This document shows, piece after piece, positions 8,751 to 17,323 of a DNA stretch of 64,000 nt. The stretch's first letter is position 1, and every line of letters begins with the position of its first letter. The DNA comes from an uncultured Alphaproteobacteria bacterium (lineage in GTDB: Bacteria > Pseudomonadota > Alphaproteobacteria > MPNO01 > UBA2964): assembly GCA_943787225.1 (NCBI GenBank), contig CALSLP010000005.1:62001-126000 (forward strand), read 5' to 3'. The notes below the pieces were generated by a model. That model saw nothing but the letters and a program-made list of their open reading frames with translations, did not search any database and was not told the origin of the DNA. The position numbers and the translations under genes are program-made.

Positions 8751-9512
8751 TTATACGCGTTCTGACGGGGCAAGTTGTTCTGCCCAATCATCAGGAATTA
8801 CACCGGCCTCAATTCCGCGGCTTAAATAATATCGCCATAATTTAACGGAGTGGTTCGTTCGTTTGAAATTTGCTGCAAACTCGTCCGATTCTGCTTTTGC
8901 AAGCGGGGTCGGGGTTCCCAACCGAGTCGCATCATATAGGGCTCTGGCGTTTTCATCAAAATGCACTGCGTCGACCATTAAAGCGGGGATGCTTTCAGCG
9001 CCGATAACAGCGCCGTGTGCCCGCAATAAGACGGCATTGTGCTCGCCCATCGTTTTAACCATTGCCTGGCCACGTTCCTTGGTATCGATATGCCAGGATT
9101 CTGGGTGGGTCGGTATCCCACTTGACCATCGGTAGGCATGATTTTTCATAGGCACGAGCTCTATTCCTTCAACCATCGTAAAGAGGGTCGCAATTTCAGG
9201 GTGCCAGTGCAGTACTGCATTCATATCGGATCTAGCCCGTAAAATTTCCGCATGAATTTCCAGTTCGTTGACGGGGCGGGCGTTGGGGTCGCCCTCCAGA
9301 ACATTGCCATCCAAGTCAATGACGTAGAGATCTTCTGGCGATAGATCATTCCGGCTGGCATCGAATGCCTGAATGAGGAGCGTGTCGCCGTCAGGAAGAC
9401 GTTTGCTAACATGGCCGCTATATCCTAGGACGCCTTCATTATTGAGAAGCCGTGTACACGCTGCGACTTCTATTTTTGCCGTTTCGACTGCTGAATTTGA
9501 AAGGCCGTCCAT
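8751..9512 (-). CDS. Class II aldolase/adducin-family protein, zinc site intact
   Basis: 253 residues. Zinc ligand candidates H102 and H104 (LHWHPE) and H166 (LLRAHGAV) are present, with the conserved acid E83 upstream. This matches the catalytic set of fuculose-phosphate-type aldolases and the non-sugar relatives that act on hydroxy acids. The closest-looking members are the class II aldolase/adducin proteins found in catabolic loci of marine and soil alphaproteobacteria rather than sugar-specific aldolases, so the substrate stays open. ATG 9512 follows a GGAG-type site. It is divergent from the MFS cluster, with 153 bases between the starts that should hold both promoters. Confidence 0.82.
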   Translation of the reverse strand: MDGLSNSAVETAKIEVAACTRLLNNEGVLGYSGHVSKRLPDGDTLLIQAFDASRNDLSPEDLYVIDLDGNVLEGDPNARPVNELEIHAEILRARSDMNAVLHWHPEIATLFTMVEGIELVPMKNHAYRWSSGIPTHPESWHIDTKERGQAMVKTMGEHNAVLLRAHGAVIGAESIPALMVDAVHFDENARALYDATRLGTPTPLAKAESDEFAANFKRTNHSVKLWRYYLSRGIEAGVIPDDWAEQLAPSERV

Positions 9513-9665
9513 TTTCTATTCTCCTGCCGGCCCGCAGAAATTTTGCGTGCCCTTGCTCAAACCGTTAAAAGAGTTGAAATAAGTGTCTTGGACGGCCTGC
9601 TCGGTGTCAAGCAATCGAACCGTATATTTAACGGCCGACGAATAAGAAGAAAAAACGCAAAAATC

Positions 9666-10931
9666 ATGAACGATACACCGCGCGATGATATACCATGGCA
9701 GACTCAAGCCGCGATTTATGGTGCCGGCTTGTTCAGCTTTACGATGGTTTTGATTTCTACGCTGATCATCGCACTCCTAGCTGTCCAATTGACAGACTCT
9801 GAGTTTCTGATCGGCTTAATCGTTGGCTCACGATATTTTTTGACATTGGTATTATCCATACATGGCGGTGCCTTGATGGATCGATTGGGAACGCGTCGCG
9901 TAATGATTGCGTTTGCGATCGTTGCGGTTATCGCTCCGTTTCTATTTCCCCTAGCGTTGCTCTTCCCAGTTGGGGTCGCAATTTCAGCAATCATTCTTTT
10001 ACAAATGATCGCAGGCGTGTCGGATGCGATGGTTTGGGTTGGCGCGCAAGCGTTAAGTGGGCAGGTGATGCAGGGGCGTCGCCGCTACGTTGGGCGAATG
10101 ACCTCTATCGTGAGGTTCGGTGCTTTCTTTGGGCCCAGCCTGTTCGGTCTCCTTTGGGACAGTACGGGAATTTGGCCGACATTTATTGTGATGGGTGTTT
10201 GGTCGGCTCTTGGCCTGTTGTGTGTCCTGAAGATTCCGGAAGTCCCGAAAGAAGCCGAAATGGTGCGCAATGCGCCCGTGCGTGTGTCTGACCTCGTTCC
10301 TCGCATTGCGGATTATGTGAGCGCCTTTCGTTTGATCGCGATTCCTGCCGTTGCGCTCATATTAATGGTGACGATGGTAAGGATTGGCGCGACAGGAATC
10401 CAAAGCTCATTTTATGTTGTCTTCCTGAGAGAAGTTGAAATTTCTGCCGCCGTTATTGGGTTTCTTATCGGGTTCGCTCAATTAATCGCCAGTGGCGGGT
10501 CTCTCATGGCATCGCCAATTGCTCGAGTGATGCATCCGCATTGGCTTACGATTTGCGCTGTCTTTATGACAGTTGTCACGATTGCGATAACCCCGGTCCT
10601 CGTTTTCGGTGCCCCCATCTGGGTGACATTGTTTTTGCTGGCTACTGCTATTGGGTTGCGCGGTCTTTGCCTGGGTATCAGCCAGCCGATGGAAATTTCC
10701 GTTTTGGGGCGGGCAATTTCCAGCACTGAGCAAGGAAAGGGGGCCGGTTTAAGAACGACAGCGAACCGTCTGGCGAGCAGTGTTGTTCCGCCATTGATGG
10801 GTGGTGTTGCTGAATTCGTGGGAATTCGGAATAGCTTTTTTGTCATGGGTGCAGGACTTTTGATCGTTCTGTCATTGGCTGTCATATACGTAAAATTCCA
10901 TCCAAACCTCGGGGGTAAGGGAGACAGCTAG
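9666..10931 (+). CDS. MFS transporter 1 of 3 tandem paralogues
   Basis: About 421 residues with twelve predicted membrane helices of the major facilitator superfamily, a proton-coupled transporter in the inner membrane. The loop between helices 2 and 3 carries the family motif as HGGALMDRLGTRRVM. The second half contains a conserved segment GLRGLCLGISQPMEISVLG found in all three paralogues. ATG 9666 (MNDTPRDDIPW) is preferred over upstream frame extensions because it matches the start of the other copies. Two bases separate its stop from the next gene, so the three form an operon. Import or export cannot be told from sequence. Confidence 0.85.
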   Translation: MNDTPRDDIPWQTQAAIYGAGLFSFTMVLISTLIIALLAVQLTDSEFLIGLIVGSRYFLTLVLSIHGGALMDRLGTRRVMIAFAIVAVIAPFLFPLALLFPVGVAISAIILLQMIAGVSDAMVWVGAQALSGQVMQGRRRYVGRMTSIVRFGAFFGPSLFGLLWDSTGIWPTFIVMGVWSALGLLCVLKIPEVPKEAEMVRNAPVRVSDLVPRIADYVSAFRLIAIPAVALILMVTMVRIGATGIQSSFYVVFLREVEISAAVIGFLIGFAQLIASGGSLMASPIARVMHPHWLTICAVFMTVVTIAITPVLVFGAPIWVTLFLLATAIGLRGLCLGISQPMEISVLGRAISSTEQGKGAGLRTTANRLASSVVPPLMGGVAEFVGIRNSFFVMGAGLLIVLSLAVIYVKFHPNLGGKGDS

Positions 10932-10933
10932 CA

Positions 10934-12154
10934 ATGGTGAAGTTGGGGCAGCCCATAATACCACTCCGAACACAGTTGGCTGTGTATGGCAGCGGTATGT
11001 TCGCCAATAGCATGTCCAACATTTCCGGTTTAATCATCCCGTTGTGGGTCTCCACTTTTGGGGCGTCTGCGACAGTTGTCGGACTAGTGTTTGGTGCTCG
11101 GCACATATTACCACTTCTACTGTCTATCCACGGCGGCGCTTTGATGGATCGTTTGGGTACCCGTCGCGTAATGTTGATCTTTGCGGTCGTCAATGCCGCT
11201 GTACCGCTGTTTTTCCCGGCTCTACCATATGTTTGGGCGGCTATTTTTCTGCAGATGATTGCAGGGCTCGCAACCTCAATGGGGTGGATGGGCGCGCAGA
11301 CACTCATCGGCCAGGTTATGCAAGGAAGTGCCGTCCATGCCGGTCGCCTGACACTCGCTCTGCGCCTTGGTCATTTAGTCGGGCCACCAGTTATTGGGCT
11401 GACATGGGATCTCGGCGGCGCTTGGGCCGCTTTTACCGTGATGAGCGTCTGGGCTTCTTTCGGTTTCTTTTCAGCGATAGCTTTACCAAAGCCTGACGCA
11501 GCGACTGCCTCTGTTGAAAAGGTTTCGGTGTCTGACTTGTTGCCTCGATTAAGCGATTACGTCGCTGCATTTCGGATGCTGGCGGTTTCCGCCATTCTAT
11601 TTATCGCAATTGTCACGATGATGCGGAATGCAGGAAATGTCGTACAGACAGGTTTTTATGTCGTGTATCTCGATGAAGTATATGGCCTTTCGGGCACGTT
11701 AATCGGCGTTCTAACATCTGCTGCAGCGGTTGTCGGTGGCCTAGGGTCACTATCGGTTAGCTGGTTGCTACGGTTTTGTTCCGCGCACTGGCTGTTGGTC
11801 GCCACAGTGGTCGGGTCAGTCGTTTTCATTTGCGTTACGCCGCTTCTGGGAAGCTTTGTCTTTCTGTTGATTGCCAGTGCTTTGCGGGGGGCTTCTTTGG
11901 GTATTAGTCAGCCATTGATGATCTCGATCTTGTCAAAGGCCGCAGGTTCAAAAGTTCAGGGGACAAGCGTTGGACTTCGTAATACGGCGAACAGGTTTAG
12001 CGGGTTCGTGGTTCCTCTGTTCATGGGTGTTTTGATCGATTTGGTTGGATTGGCAAACGGATTTTATGCGATTGGGATTGTCGTTGTGACGCTACTCATA
12101 ATTACCAGTATCTGGCTGGCTAGAACGCCTGATATCACCAACGCGGATCGGTAG
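10934..12154 (+). CDS. MFS transporter 2 of 3 tandem paralogues
   Basis: 406 residues, twelve helices. It shares the loop motif HGGALMDRLGTRRVM exactly with copy 1, and the later segment ALRGASLGISQPLMIS aligns with copy 1. The central cytoplasmic loop (residues about 185-215) is short and differs most between copies. A GGGAG sequence inside the end of copy 1 serves as the ribosome site for ATG 10934, which implies coupled translation. It is closer to copy 1 than to copy 3 by eye, so copies 1 and 2 look like the more recent duplication. Confidence 0.85.
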   Translation: MVKLGQPIIPLRTQLAVYGSGMFANSMSNISGLIIPLWVSTFGASATVVGLVFGARHILPLLLSIHGGALMDRLGTRRVMLIFAVVNAAVPLFFPALPYVWAAIFLQMIAGLATSMGWMGAQTLIGQVMQGSAVHAGRLTLALRLGHLVGPPVIGLTWDLGGAWAAFTVMSVWASFGFFSAIALPKPDAATASVEKVSVSDLLPRLSDYVAAFRMLAVSAILFIAIVTMMRNAGNVVQTGFYVVYLDEVYGLSGTLIGVLTSAAAVVGGLGSLSVSWLLRFCSAHWLLVATVVGSVVFICVTPLLGSFVFLLIASALRGASLGISQPLMISILSKAAGSKVQGTSVGLRNTANRFSGFVVPLFMGVLIDLVGLANGFYAIGIVVVTLLIITSIWLARTPDITNADR

Positions 12155-12160
12155 CCCATA

Positions 12161-13387
12161 TTGGCGACAGAAATGGACCCTAAAATTCCCTGGCGCATAC
12201 AGATTGGCGTGTATGGCGCTGCGGCATTCAGCAACACGATGCCCAATATGGGTTGGGTTATCGTTCCTGTTTGGCTTTTGCTTCAAGGCGTTCCCGATTG
12301 GCTTATTGGGATTACAATAGGCTGTCGACATATCGGCCCCATGCTTCTGGCTATCCATGGCGGTGCAGTCATAGATCGTATGGGTGCCCGCCGGGTCATG
12401 ATATTTTTGGCAATAATTGGTGCGGTAACTCCGTTCCTGTATCCGATAACGCCGTTTATCTGGGCCATCATCATTTTGCAACTCGTTACCGGTCTCGTAG
12501 ATAGTTTGGGGTGGGTAGGTGCTCAAACACTGGTGAGCAAAGTTATGAAGGGTGATGCCACATACACTGGCCGCATGTCTTTCTGTACGCGTCTCGGCTT
12601 GCTCATTGGACCTGCGATCAGCGGAGTCGCGTGGGATCACCTGGGGCCATGGGGAGGATTCGGTTTAATCGGATTTTGGTCGACGGGGATACTTTTCTCA
12701 GTGTTTCTTTTACCAGCGGATATTGATCATCACCCTGTCAGCGATACCAGCGAGCGCGATAAAGGCTTGTCCATGGGCATACTTACCCCGCGCCTTTCTG
12801 ATTACGTCACAGCCTTTAAACTTCTCGCCCTGCCCACAATTTGTTTTGTGATGGCCATGTCGCTGTTGCGGCATTTGGGCGGTGGGATTCAAGCGTCCTT
12901 TTATGGCGTTCATTTGAAAGATATTGGAATTTCCGCCACGACCATTGGGTTGTTGATTTCTGTGAATGGAGCTTTCGGGCTTATCGGGTCCTTATCCGCA
13001 GCACCATTGCAGCGGTATTTTCGGCCTCATATTTTGTTACTGTTTCTCGTTATTGGATCGATCGTGTTTGTTGCAATCACGCCACTTCTTGGCGATCAGG
13101 TAATCGCATTGGTTCTGGCATCTGGTGTCCGCGGCTGGGCAATGGCGGCAAGTTTGGTTTTCCTCATATCGATGATTGCACGCTACACCCCTACGGACAT
13201 GCAGGGTAAAGCGATGGGGCTCAGGGTTACGCTGAATCAGATGACTTGGTTCGCGGTCCCAATCGTAATGGGCTTTGTTGCTGAGATTTTTGGTCGGGAG
13301 ATCAGCTTCTATGTCATCGGTGTGGCAGCAATAACATTAGTAGCGCTCATGGGTTTGTGGGCGGCTTGGCGAAAGGCTTTTGATTAG
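12161..13387 (+). CDS. MFS transporter 3 of 3 tandem paralogues
   Basis: About 408 residues, same architecture as the two preceding genes but more diverged: the loop motif is HGGAVIDRMGARRVM, and the late segment is GVRGWAMAASLVFLIS instead of GISQP. The TTG at 12161 gives a leader the same length as in the paralogues (MATEMDPKIPW); ATG 12173 is the alternative. It is the last gene before the IS-interrupted locus, and no terminator is evident after it. A different substrate from copies 1 and 2 is possible because the conserved GISQP segment is altered. Confidence 0.82.
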   Translation: MATEMDPKIPWRIQIGVYGAAAFSNTMPNMGWVIVPVWLLLQGVPDWLIGITIGCRHIGPMLLAIHGGAVIDRMGARRVMIFLAIIGAVTPFLYPITPFIWAIIILQLVTGLVDSLGWVGAQTLVSKVMKGDATYTGRMSFCTRLGLLIGPAISGVAWDHLGPWGGFGLIGFWSTGILFSVFLLPADIDHHPVSDTSERDKGLSMGILTPRLSDYVTAFKLLALPTICFVMAMSLLRHLGGGIQASFYGVHLKDIGISATTIGLLISVNGAFGLIGSLSAAPLQRYFRPHILLLFLVIGSIVFVAITPLLGDQVIALVLASGVRGWAMAASLVFLISMIARYTPTDMQGKAMGLRVTLNQMTWFAVPIVMGFVAEIFGREISFYVIGVAAITLVALMGLWAAWRKAFD

Positions 13388-13443
13388 AGCGTGGTCTTGT
13401 TGCGAAAAGAGTCGCGAGGGGTTTTGTCGAAAATTGGCGCCGG

Positions 13444-13723
13444 TTAGGCGACGTTTTGCTGTGATAAAGTGCTGGCAATAGCGGCGGAAATTTGATTGGC
13501 GGTTTTTCCTGATTTGTCGTTGTCCTTAAGCGCTAGCCGTATAGACATGGCCAGTTCTGGAAGCAGTTGTAGATCCTTGCCATCGGGACTGCTAAACGAA
13601 AGTTCAAGGCGCTGGCCAACCGTTAATATGACCTCAAACAATTTTTTGATGGGTTCGTATTTTGTACCCTTTATTCGACGAATTGAATCTTCGCCTGTGT
13701 TTATAAGGTCGTGTAATTGACCG
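13444..13723 (-). pseudogene. C-terminal fragment of IS-interrupted membrane protein
   Basis: An open frame of about 92 codons reads from the left end of the insertion element to TAA at 13444, beginning GQLHDLINTGEDSIRR and ending ASTLSQQNVA. It is the missing tail of the protein whose front half lies at 14911-15540. Joining the two flanks across the element with one shared base (tta agc / ggt caa) gives a continuous frame reading AADLS-GQLHDLINT. It is a soluble, mostly helical region. On its own it has only a TTG at 13641 as a possible start, so expression is doubtful. Confidence 0.65.
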
Positions 13724-13777
13724 TGTCTTTCCCCCCTAAAACTGGGCCATTATTTTGGCATGGAAAGGGGATTTGTG

Positions 13778-14065
13778 ATGGCTCGGAAACGACATTCGGA
13801 CGAGGACATACTGAAGCTGCTGCGTGAGATTGAAGTGAAGTTGTCGAACGGCAGCGACGTAGCGTCGGCGTGTCGTGGCGTGGGTATCAGCGACGCTACG
13901 TATTATAACTGGCGCAAGCGGTTTGGCGGGATGGGTCGGTCGCAGTTGTCGGAGATGCGTTCTCTCGAGAAGGAGAATACGCGGTTGAAGAAGATTGTGG
14001 CTGAGCTCGAACTGGACAAGCTGATCCTCAAGGAAAGCCTGAGCTACCTAAAGCCCAGGGCCTGA
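13778..14065 (+). CDS. IS3-family transposase OrfA
   Basis: A small DNA-binding protein of the transposase. It has a helix-turn-helix (residues about 10-50, with VASACRGVGISDATYYNWRK) and a leucine-zipper-like helix (LEKENTRLKKIVAELELDK). ATG 13778 follows AGGGG at good spacing; an upstream ATG at 13760 in the same frame is possible. Its frame ends at 14065 just as orfB opens in the -1 frame. Confidence 0.9.
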   Translation: MARKRHSDEDILKLLREIEVKLSNGSDVASACRGVGISDATYYNWRKRFGGMGRSQLSEMRSLEKENTRLKKIVAELELDKLILKESLSYLKPRA

Positions 14066-14907
14066 CGACCGAGCATCTTCGTCAGGCCGTTATCCATACA
14101 CGCCAGAAGCTTGCTACGTCGGAGCGACGGACCTGCCGGGTTATTGGTCTGGCCCGCAGTTCCCTGCAATATCGACCAGATCCCAAAGATGACAATGCTC
14201 TGCGGTTGGCACTGATCCGGCTGGCGAAGCAGTATGGGCGCTACGGTTATCGCAAGATTGCCGTCCTGCTGCGTATCGAATGGTGGAAGGTGAACCACAA
14301 GAAGGTTGAGCGGATCTGGCGCGAAGAAGGACTTCAGCTGCCGCAACGAGACAAGAAGCGCCGGCGGCTCTATCACAAGGACAGCTCGATCATTCGGTTG
14401 CGGCCAACCCATCCCAATCACGTCTGGGCCATCGACTTCGTGCACGACAAGCTCGACAACGGTCGGAGCTACAAGATGCTGACTGTCCTGGACGAGTACA
14501 CCCGCCAGGTGCTGGCTGTGACGGTTCGCACCCGGATGAGGGCTGACGATGTGCTTGAGGCGCTATACCCACTCCTGCTGCGCCACGGCACCCCGGAATA
14601 CATCCGCTCGGACAATGGTCCCGAGTTCATCGCACAGGCGATGCAGGACTGGCTGGCAAGGGTCGGCATCAAACCCATCCGGATCTATCCCGGATCACCC
14701 TGGGAGAACGGATACAACGAACGCTTCAACGGAACCCTGCGCCGCGAGGTTCTCAATGCCGAGTGGTTCACCACGACTAAGCAGGCTCAGATCGTCATCA
14801 ACCAGTGGCTCAGACAGTACAACCACATCCGTCCACATCAGGCACTGAACATGCGACCGCCAATACCAGAAACTCTAATCAGGAATGGCACAGAACTTGG
14901 GGGCTAG
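14062..14907 (+). CDS. IS3-family transposase OrfB, DDE integrase domain
   Basis: The catalytic half of the transposase. The HTH_21 segment (YGRYGYRKIAVLLR) precedes the rve core with the acidic triad: D in VWAIDFVHDKL, D in IRSDNGPEF and E in SPWENGYNERFNG. The frame is -1 relative to orfA and open from before the orfA stop. No ATG, GTG or TTG occurs near its beginning, so it is most likely made as an OrfAB fusion by -1 frameshifting, as usual in IS3. ATG-less reading from about 14062 covers the whole domain; the first TTG or ATG would be near 14200 and would cut off the N-terminal part. Confidence 0.88.
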   Translation: MTTEHLRQAVIHTRQKLATSERRTCRVIGLARSSLQYRPDPKDDNALRLALIRLAKQYGRYGYRKIAVLLRIEWWKVNHKKVERIWREEGLQLPQRDKKRRRLYHKDSSIIRLRPTHPNHVWAIDFVHDKLDNGRSYKMLTVLDEYTRQVLAVTVRTRMRADDVLEALYPLLLRHGTPEYIRSDNGPEFIAQAMQDWLARVGIKPIRIYPGSPWENGYNERFNGTLRREVLNAEWFTTTKQAQIVINQWLRQYNHIRPHQALNMRPPIPETLIRNGTELGG

Positions 14908-14910
14908 ACA

Positions 14911-15540
14911 GCTTAAGTCAGCAGCCACTTTGGTTACAATTTCAGACAATCTCTCGTCCATCGTTTCGCTTTGTTGACTATTTTGAACTTCTAACCCGAC
15001 CCTTATCTGAATTGTACGGGTACCTGTGGAGGTTCGATAATTTGCTGTTACAGCCGGCAATTCGTAAATGGTGTTTGTGTTCCCGCTGTCTAGCTTCGCA
15101 CTTACAGTGCTCATAGCCTCTGTAATTTGATCACCGAAAAAATAGGCGAGGGCGCCGTTGCCAGCCAGTATTACAGCGACGGCGGCAGCGAGCATTAAAC
15201 CGCGGTAATTATTGGGTTCTGTGTCGTAATATTCGTAATTCTGTGCTTTTGCCGTACGGGGTCTATTTGATGCTTTGCGCTCGGCAGTCTTTTGAGCGGC
15301 TTTGTTGCCAAGGGCGACTTTGTCATCCTGTTTGAAATAGCTGAAGACGGTTGTTTCGCGAAAAATCCCTTTTTCTTCATCATAAACTTCTTCGATAACT
15401 TTCACGCCATCATTAGCTCTATTGCTCGCAAGTTGATTGGCCGCTGTGACGGCAGCGTTGCGTTCGGCAAAACGGGATTCTGTCGTCCAGTTCCCTTTCT
15501 GGAAAACCCGCACTTCGAAATTGTTCGTACCCATCGACAT
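14911..15540 (-). pseudogene. N-terminal part of IS-interrupted single-pass membrane protein
   Basis: About 210 residues precede the insertion. Residues 5-70 form a compact domain (NNFEVRVFQKGNW, then VIEEVYDEEKGIFRE). A basic linker follows, then one membrane helix around residues 113-134 (LMLAAAVAVILAGNGALAYFF), then a likely periplasmic part with YELPAVTANYRTSTG. The frame continues 11 codons into the insertion element before stopping. The original protein would have been about 302 residues. I recall similar N-terminal domains in alphaproteobacterial membrane proteins but cannot name the family. Transcription was leftward, opposite to the transposase. Confidence 0.6.
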
Positions 15541-15974
15541 AGCCGTAATCCTTGAATTCTATATTTAAAAAATATTCGAGTATCAATGAATTGAAAGTAC
15601 TATCAAATAAATTTATTTGCTAATTTACTTAAACATAATTATAAAAATAATAATTAATTTATATAAAATTTTATATAATTTTCTTTGTTTAATTTATATG
15701 TGTATTTAATTTTATACATTTAATTCACTTGTCTATATATGTTGAATGATCTATTTCATTTAATTTGACCATTATAATATTATTTTTTTGTACTGAGATG
15801 CTTCTGAGGTGATGCTCGTTGTGCTGGGTAGATGAAGTTTTTATGACCTTCTGTGGCTCGAAACCTTGACCAAATCCCAAAACATTAGTTTAGAGAAGAC
15901 ATTCAGTCGTGCTTCACGGTTCTTGTGGCATTGATATTGGAAGTTCTCTCTAGAGAAGAAATTGGTTTTTCAGG
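15541..15974. other. AT-rich intergenic region, no gene seen
   Basis: 434 bases without a credible coding frame. The core from 15601 to 15720 has only about 10 G or C in 120 bases, far below the surrounding genes. It must hold the promoter of the leftward interrupted gene and that of the flavoprotein gene at 15975. No clear DnaA box, iteron or phage attachment repeat was found. A near-repeat of 13 bases occurs at its right end. Confidence 0.7.
15891..15963 (+). repeat. Pair of 13-bp direct repeats, 60 bp apart
   Basis: tagagaagacatt at 15891-15903 and tagagaagaaatt at 15951-15963 differ at one base and start exactly 60 bases apart. The second copy ends 11 bases before the ATG of the flavoprotein gene. 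Spacing of close to six helical turns puts both on one face of DNA, which would suit two regulator sites, but the motif matches no site I know. Confidence 0.35.
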
Positions 15975-17099
15975 ATGGTGGATAGAGTAGAAGCGGTTGT
16001 TATCGGAGCCGGTGTCGTTGGACTGGCAGTTGCCCGGCGGCTTGCCATGGCAGGCCGGGAAGTGATCGTTTTAGAAGCTGCCGATGCGATAGGGACTGAA
16101 ACCAGTTCAAGAAATAGCGAAGTTATTCACGCCGGTATTTATTATCCCAAGGATAGCTGGAAGGCCCGGTTTTGCGTCGCGGGTAAAACGGCTCTCTATA
16201 AATATTGCCAAACGCACGGGGTAGAGCATCAGAATTGCGGCAAGTTTATTGTTGCCACGAATGAAGAGCAGATATTTGAGCTGGAACGATTGAAGCAAGC
16301 TGCGGCTACGAATGGTGTCCCTGACCTGGAGTGGCGAACCTCGGCAGAAGTCAGTGCTGAGGAGCCGGCTGTTTTTTGTGTCAGGGCACTTTGGTCACCA
16401 TCGACAGGAATTATTGATAGCCACGGGCTGATGCTCGCCTATCAGGGTGATGCGGAAGAAGCGGGCGCGATGATCGCCTTTAATACGCCTGTCGAAAGCG
16501 GCAGCGTGGAAGAAGATGGCATTCTTTTGTCGACTGGTGGAGAAGCGCCGACAACGCTGAAGGCACAGATTGTCGTGAATTCGGCAGGGCTGCATGCGCA
16601 AAAAACAGCGTCAACCATTGCCGGTATTCCCAAAGGTACGATCCCGCCCTGTTACTATGCCAAAGGGAATTATTACTCTCTTGTCGGCAAGCCACCTTTT
16701 AAAAGACCTATTTACCCGGTGCCTGAAAAGGCAGGGCTCGGCGTTCATGTGACAGTGGATTTGGGAGGACAAGTTCGCTTTGGCCCGGATGTCGAATGGA
16801 TAGATGAACTCAACTACGACGTCGACCCTGCGCGCGCCGACGCCTTTTATTCGGCCGTTCGGGCCTATTACCCTGATTTACCGGACGGTTCTATACAGCC
16901 AGGCTATTCCGGCATTCGGCCTAAACTGCAGGCTCCTGGCGAAGCAGCCCGTGACTTTTTGGTGCAGGGGGCAAGCGAGCATGGGATTAGTGGATTGGTG
17001 AATTTATACGGTATTGAATCACCCGGTCTCACAGCGTCACTGGCCATAGCTGATCAGGTCGCTTTGCTGCTTGGAATCAATGAACCGGCGGTAATTTAA
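15975..17099 (+). CDS. FAD-dependent oxidoreductase, L-2-hydroxyglutarate oxidase-like
   Basis: A DAO-fold flavoprotein of 374 residues. The FAD-binding Rossmann motif IGAGVVGLAVARRLA is at 11-25 and an acidic E near 34 follows. The sequence GTETSSRNSEVIHAGIYYP (about 40-58) is the hallmark of the LhgO/L2HGDH branch, which oxidises L-2-hydroxyglutarate to 2-oxoglutarate and passes electrons to the respiratory chain. The C-terminal GPDVEW and GIESPGLTASLAIAD segments also fit. ATG 15975 is taken; it lies after the AT-rich region. It stands alone, so it may be housekeeping or belong to a catabolic route ending in 2-oxoglutarate. Confidence 0.82.
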   Translation: MVDRVEAVVIGAGVVGLAVARRLAMAGREVIVLEAADAIGTETSSRNSEVIHAGIYYPKDSWKARFCVAGKTALYKYCQTHGVEHQNCGKFIVATNEEQIFELERLKQAAATNGVPDLEWRTSAEVSAEEPAVFCVRALWSPSTGIIDSHGLMLAYQGDAEEAGAMIAFNTPVESGSVEEDGILLSTGGEAPTTLKAQIVVNSAGLHAQKTASTIAGIPKGTIPPCYYAKGNYYSLVGKPPFKRPIYPVPEKAGLGVHVTVDLGGQVRFGPDVEWIDELNYDVDPARADAFYSAVRAYYPDLPDGSIQPGYSGIRPKLQAPGEAARDFLVQGASEHGISGLVNLYGIESPGLTASLAIADQVALLLGINEPAVI

Positions 17100-17323
17100 G
17101 CGAAAATTTTACTGGCCAGAGAATTAAACGGCCTTGACAAAAAAACGGTGAGTGTCCAAATCCTACCCTGCCTTATTTTATGGGTTGGTTAGGCGAGTTA
17201 ATTTTCGTTGAATTCTCTTTCGGTAGAGCCCTGAGGGATCGAAGACGAAGGTTGATGACCGTCCCGATTTTTGGCGAGAAACAACAGCCGTTGTAACGGT
17301 GAAAATGGGAGGAGATGCAGGCA

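Larger units (their letters stand above)
13724..14910 (+). mobile_element. IS3-family insertion sequence
   Basis: 1187 bp. The ends are imperfect inverted repeats: TGTCTTTCCCCCC...CTGGGCCATT on the left, and the complement of the right end reads TGTCTAGCCCCC...CTGTGCCATT. It carries the usual two overlapping frames, orfA and orfB. The expected 3-4 bp target duplication is not seen: the flanks are ...GACCG and GCTTA..., sharing at most one base. The element interrupts a membrane protein gene that is transcribed in the opposite direction. The intact transposase frames suggest a fairly recent insertion. Confidence 0.9.

Noticed and set aside
10478..10885. Leftward frame inside the first MFS gene
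   Set aside because: Overlaps a strongly conserved membrane protein and has no family features or ribosome site.
15601..15790. Replication origin in the AT-rich island
   Set aside because: No DnaA boxes or iterons were found, and no dnaA, parAB or hemE neighbours are present.
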